From NCBI RefSeq assembly GCF_002332255.1, contig NZ_NRGW01000001.1, forward strand, positions 682,001-746,000: a stretch of DNA of 64,000 nt, read 5' to 3'. Of this stretch, positions 62,884 through 64,000 are shown piece by piece. A model generated the notes under the pieces. That model was not told the origin of the DNA and made no database searches. It saw only the letters and a program-made list of their open reading frames with translations. A program made the position numbers and the translations under genes. The stretch comes from Halomonas sp. JB37. Lineage in GTDB: Bacteria; Pseudomonadota; Gammaproteobacteria; Pseudomonadales; Halomonadaceae. Position 1 is the stretch's first letter. Every line of letters begins with the position of its first letter.

Positions 62884-63393
62884 TTAGTCGTCCTCGCCGC
62901 TGTCGGGATCTTCGCTGTACAAGGCTTCGAGCTTTTTTGAGAGCACCAGTAACGACGTCGTCTCAGCCACTACCTTGTCTTTGCGCCGCACTTCCGCTTT
63001 GAGTTGCTTGATGGTCTTACGGTCTTCTTTACGCTGCTTTTGCGCCGCTTTTTCCTGGTCTTCTTGCCGACCAGCGCCTTCGAGGCAAGCCGCTTTCCAC
63101 TGCTGAATTTGCTCGGGATAAAGGCCTTTTTCGCGACAGTAAGCGCCAAGCTCTGCCTCTGACAGGGTGGCGGTTTCGATGACCACGGCTAGCTTGGCGT
63201 CGGGCGACCATTCACTGTCGCCTGGGGTGTAACCCGGCACAGGCACTCCTTTTACTCGACACTGTTTTAACCAACTATACAGCGTCGCGTCAGAGATGCC
63301 TTCCTCTGTCGCTACCGATGCCACACTGTGATTATGGGGTGGTAACAACTTCTTCAGGACGGCTGATTTACGCTCTGCGGAATAACGTGGCAC
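62884..63393 (-). CDS. IS3-family transposase OrfA (helix-turn-helix part)
   Basis: 169 residues from GTG 63393, preferred for GGAG five bases upstream. Two helix-turn-helix blocks, HNHSVASVATEEGISDATLYSW and the EAELGAYCREKGLYPEQIQQW stretch (both seen from their first residues), then a leucine-zipper-like coiled region (KTIKQLKAEVRRKDKVVAET). Ends in acidic DSGEDD after the slippery site. Confidence 0.85.
   Translation of the reverse strand: MPRYSAERKSAVLKKLLPPHNHSVASVATEEGISDATLYSWLKQCRVKGVPVPGYTPGDSEWSPDAKLAVVIETATLSEAELGAYCREKGLYPEQIQQWKAACLEGAGRQEDQEKAAQKQRKEDRKTIKQLKAEVRRKDKVVAETTSLLVLSKKLEALYSEDPDSGEDD
62932..62938 (-). other. Programmed -1 frameshift site AAAAAAG of the IS3 element
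   Basis: On the coding strand OrfA reads TCA AAA AAG CTC. A -1 slip on AAAAAAG puts ribosomes into the OrfB frame, which is open from here to 61823, giving the OrfAB fusion that IS3 elements use as active transposase. Confidence 0.8.
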
Positions 63394-63467
63394 AAGGACT
63401 CCATGCCGCTCCCTCTGGATTAGATTTAGGCGATATCGCCAACCGGACAACTAGGCTGACAGAGGGG

Positions 63468-63991
63468 GGGTGTAGGCGTGTGGGATCGATGTATAGTGCT
63501 TTAAATTTTTTAGCAATTGCTTTAATAGGGTTCCAGCCAAAATCAAGCCACTCTACTTTGTAGAACTCTATTGGGATTGCGGTTATGTTTGGTTTTGTTA
63601 ACAGATATTGGTTGTAAACGTCTTCCAATGTTTTGTCGAATAATGCCTGCACTACGACACCTTGACTATCAGTTTTTAAGCTATTATTTGTTCCTTTATA
63701 CTCAGGTACGCCATTAATATAGGCTTCAATGATAAGGCTGGGCAAATACCTAGATGATTTGTCAGAGTTTAGGAAGTTATTAACTGCCTCCTGGTTGAAA
63801 AGATCAGGAGTGAACTCTACATTAAAAGGACGTCCCCTGTAATTATAGTTAAGTACTATCTCTAGTGCCTCAAGAATGGTGCTTTTTCCAGAATTATTAT
63901 CTCCAACAAAAATGTTAACATCATCGTTGAATTCAAAATAATTGTTTATGAATTTTTTGAAATTAAGAAGTTTTATTGATTTTACTTGCAT
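63468..63991 (-). pseudogene. OLD-family nuclease (Gabija GajA-like), N-terminal part, split by IS
   Basis: Starts at ATG 63991 with MQVKSIKLLNFKKFINNYFE and carries Walker A in FVGDNNSGKSTILEAL. Native sequence runs to KALYIDPTRLHP, where the IS3 element begins. The frame runs on into IS DNA for another 30 or so codons. Its product would lack Walker B and the TOPRIM nuclease. AT-rich like the helicase gene. The upstream promoter is outside the window. Confidence 0.75.
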
Positions 63992-64000
63992 TCTAAATTC

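Larger units (their letters stand above)
61787..63467 (-). mobile_element. IS3-family insertion sequence, about 1.68 kb
   Basis: Two reading frames of an IS3 element with an AAAAAAG frameshift site. Ends are set by 5-bp direct repeats GGGTG at 61782-61786 and 63468-63472 and by imperfect inverted repeats sharing AGTTGTCC (left CAACCCAGTTGTCC, right, read inward, CAGCCTAGTTGTCC). Exact tips may be off by a few bases. It sits inside the OLD nuclease gene. Confidence 0.8.

Noticed and set aside
1-64000. CRISPR array, rRNA genes, prophage or integrase genes
   Set aside because: No spaced direct repeats of array type, no rRNA sequence, no phage structural or integrase motifs seen anywhere in the window.

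Overview
The window looks like chromosome from a moderately halophilic gammaproteobacterium, most likely Halomonadaceae (Halomonas/Vreelandella type). This is inferred from gene content (BCCT and several TRAP carriers, a complete urt/ure urea locus, a PACE pump) and codon use. I could run no database search. From 1 to about 59,280 the DNA is coding-dense and moderately GC-rich. The last 4.7 kb, after a tRNA-Arg, is clearly richer in AT and carries a broken defence locus.

Layout. 1-302: end of an MscS-type channel. 555-6336: three-gene operon (class III aminotransferase, YdiJ-type FAD/Fe-S dehydrogenase, HglS/DUF1338) that reads as a complete route from L-2-aminoadipate to 2-oxoglutarate. 6398-10395 (minus): TAXI-type TRAP transporter with a LysR regulator. 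Its binding protein is a circular permutation of the TAXI fold and its permease start is out of frame at an A9 tract. 10794-13280 (minus): BCCT transporter and a DUF481 outer-membrane protein. 13327-21137: CitA/CitB-like two-component system, CitMHS carrier and TctCBA tricarboxylate transporter; the two transporter units share an upstream element. 21283-27343: urtABCDE urea ABC transporter behind NtrC-like sites and a sigma-54 promoter. 27502-31049: a small unknown protein, PCu(A)C and SCO copper proteins, then PepSY and DUF2946 membrane proteins.

31367-40905 (minus): a seven-gene siderophore uptake operon with a TonB receptor, FatBCDE/VctPDGC-like ABC importer and a YbtPQ/IrtAB-like half-transporter pair, divergent from a TetR gene with a palindromic operator. 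42210-51037: urease genes ureD and ureABCEFG. ureD is cut off from ureA by a reversed TonB receptor/AraC module, and both urease units have their own sigma-54 promoter. 51284-55035 (minus): fdhD and a DctPQM TRAP operon. 55274-56327: divergent PACE pump and TetR regulator. 56539-59015: FAD-linked D-2-hydroxyacid dehydrogenase and an orphan DctP paralogue. 59159-59235: tRNA-Arg(CCG). 59452-63991 (minus): Gabija-like pair in which the OLD nuclease gene is split by an IS3-family element. Removing the element plus one 5-bp target duplication restores a 552-codon frame.

How it works together: most of the window is nutrient scavenging. Urea is imported by UrtABCDE and split by urease, and both look nitrogen-controlled through NtrC/RpoN. 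Organic acids enter by TAXI-TRAP, Tct, CitMHS and DctPQM systems. Lysine-derived aminoadipate is fed to the TCA cycle, and iron is taken from siderophores that nothing in the window would synthesise. The most novel item is the circularly permuted, apparently lipid-anchored TAXI binding protein at 9400-10395.
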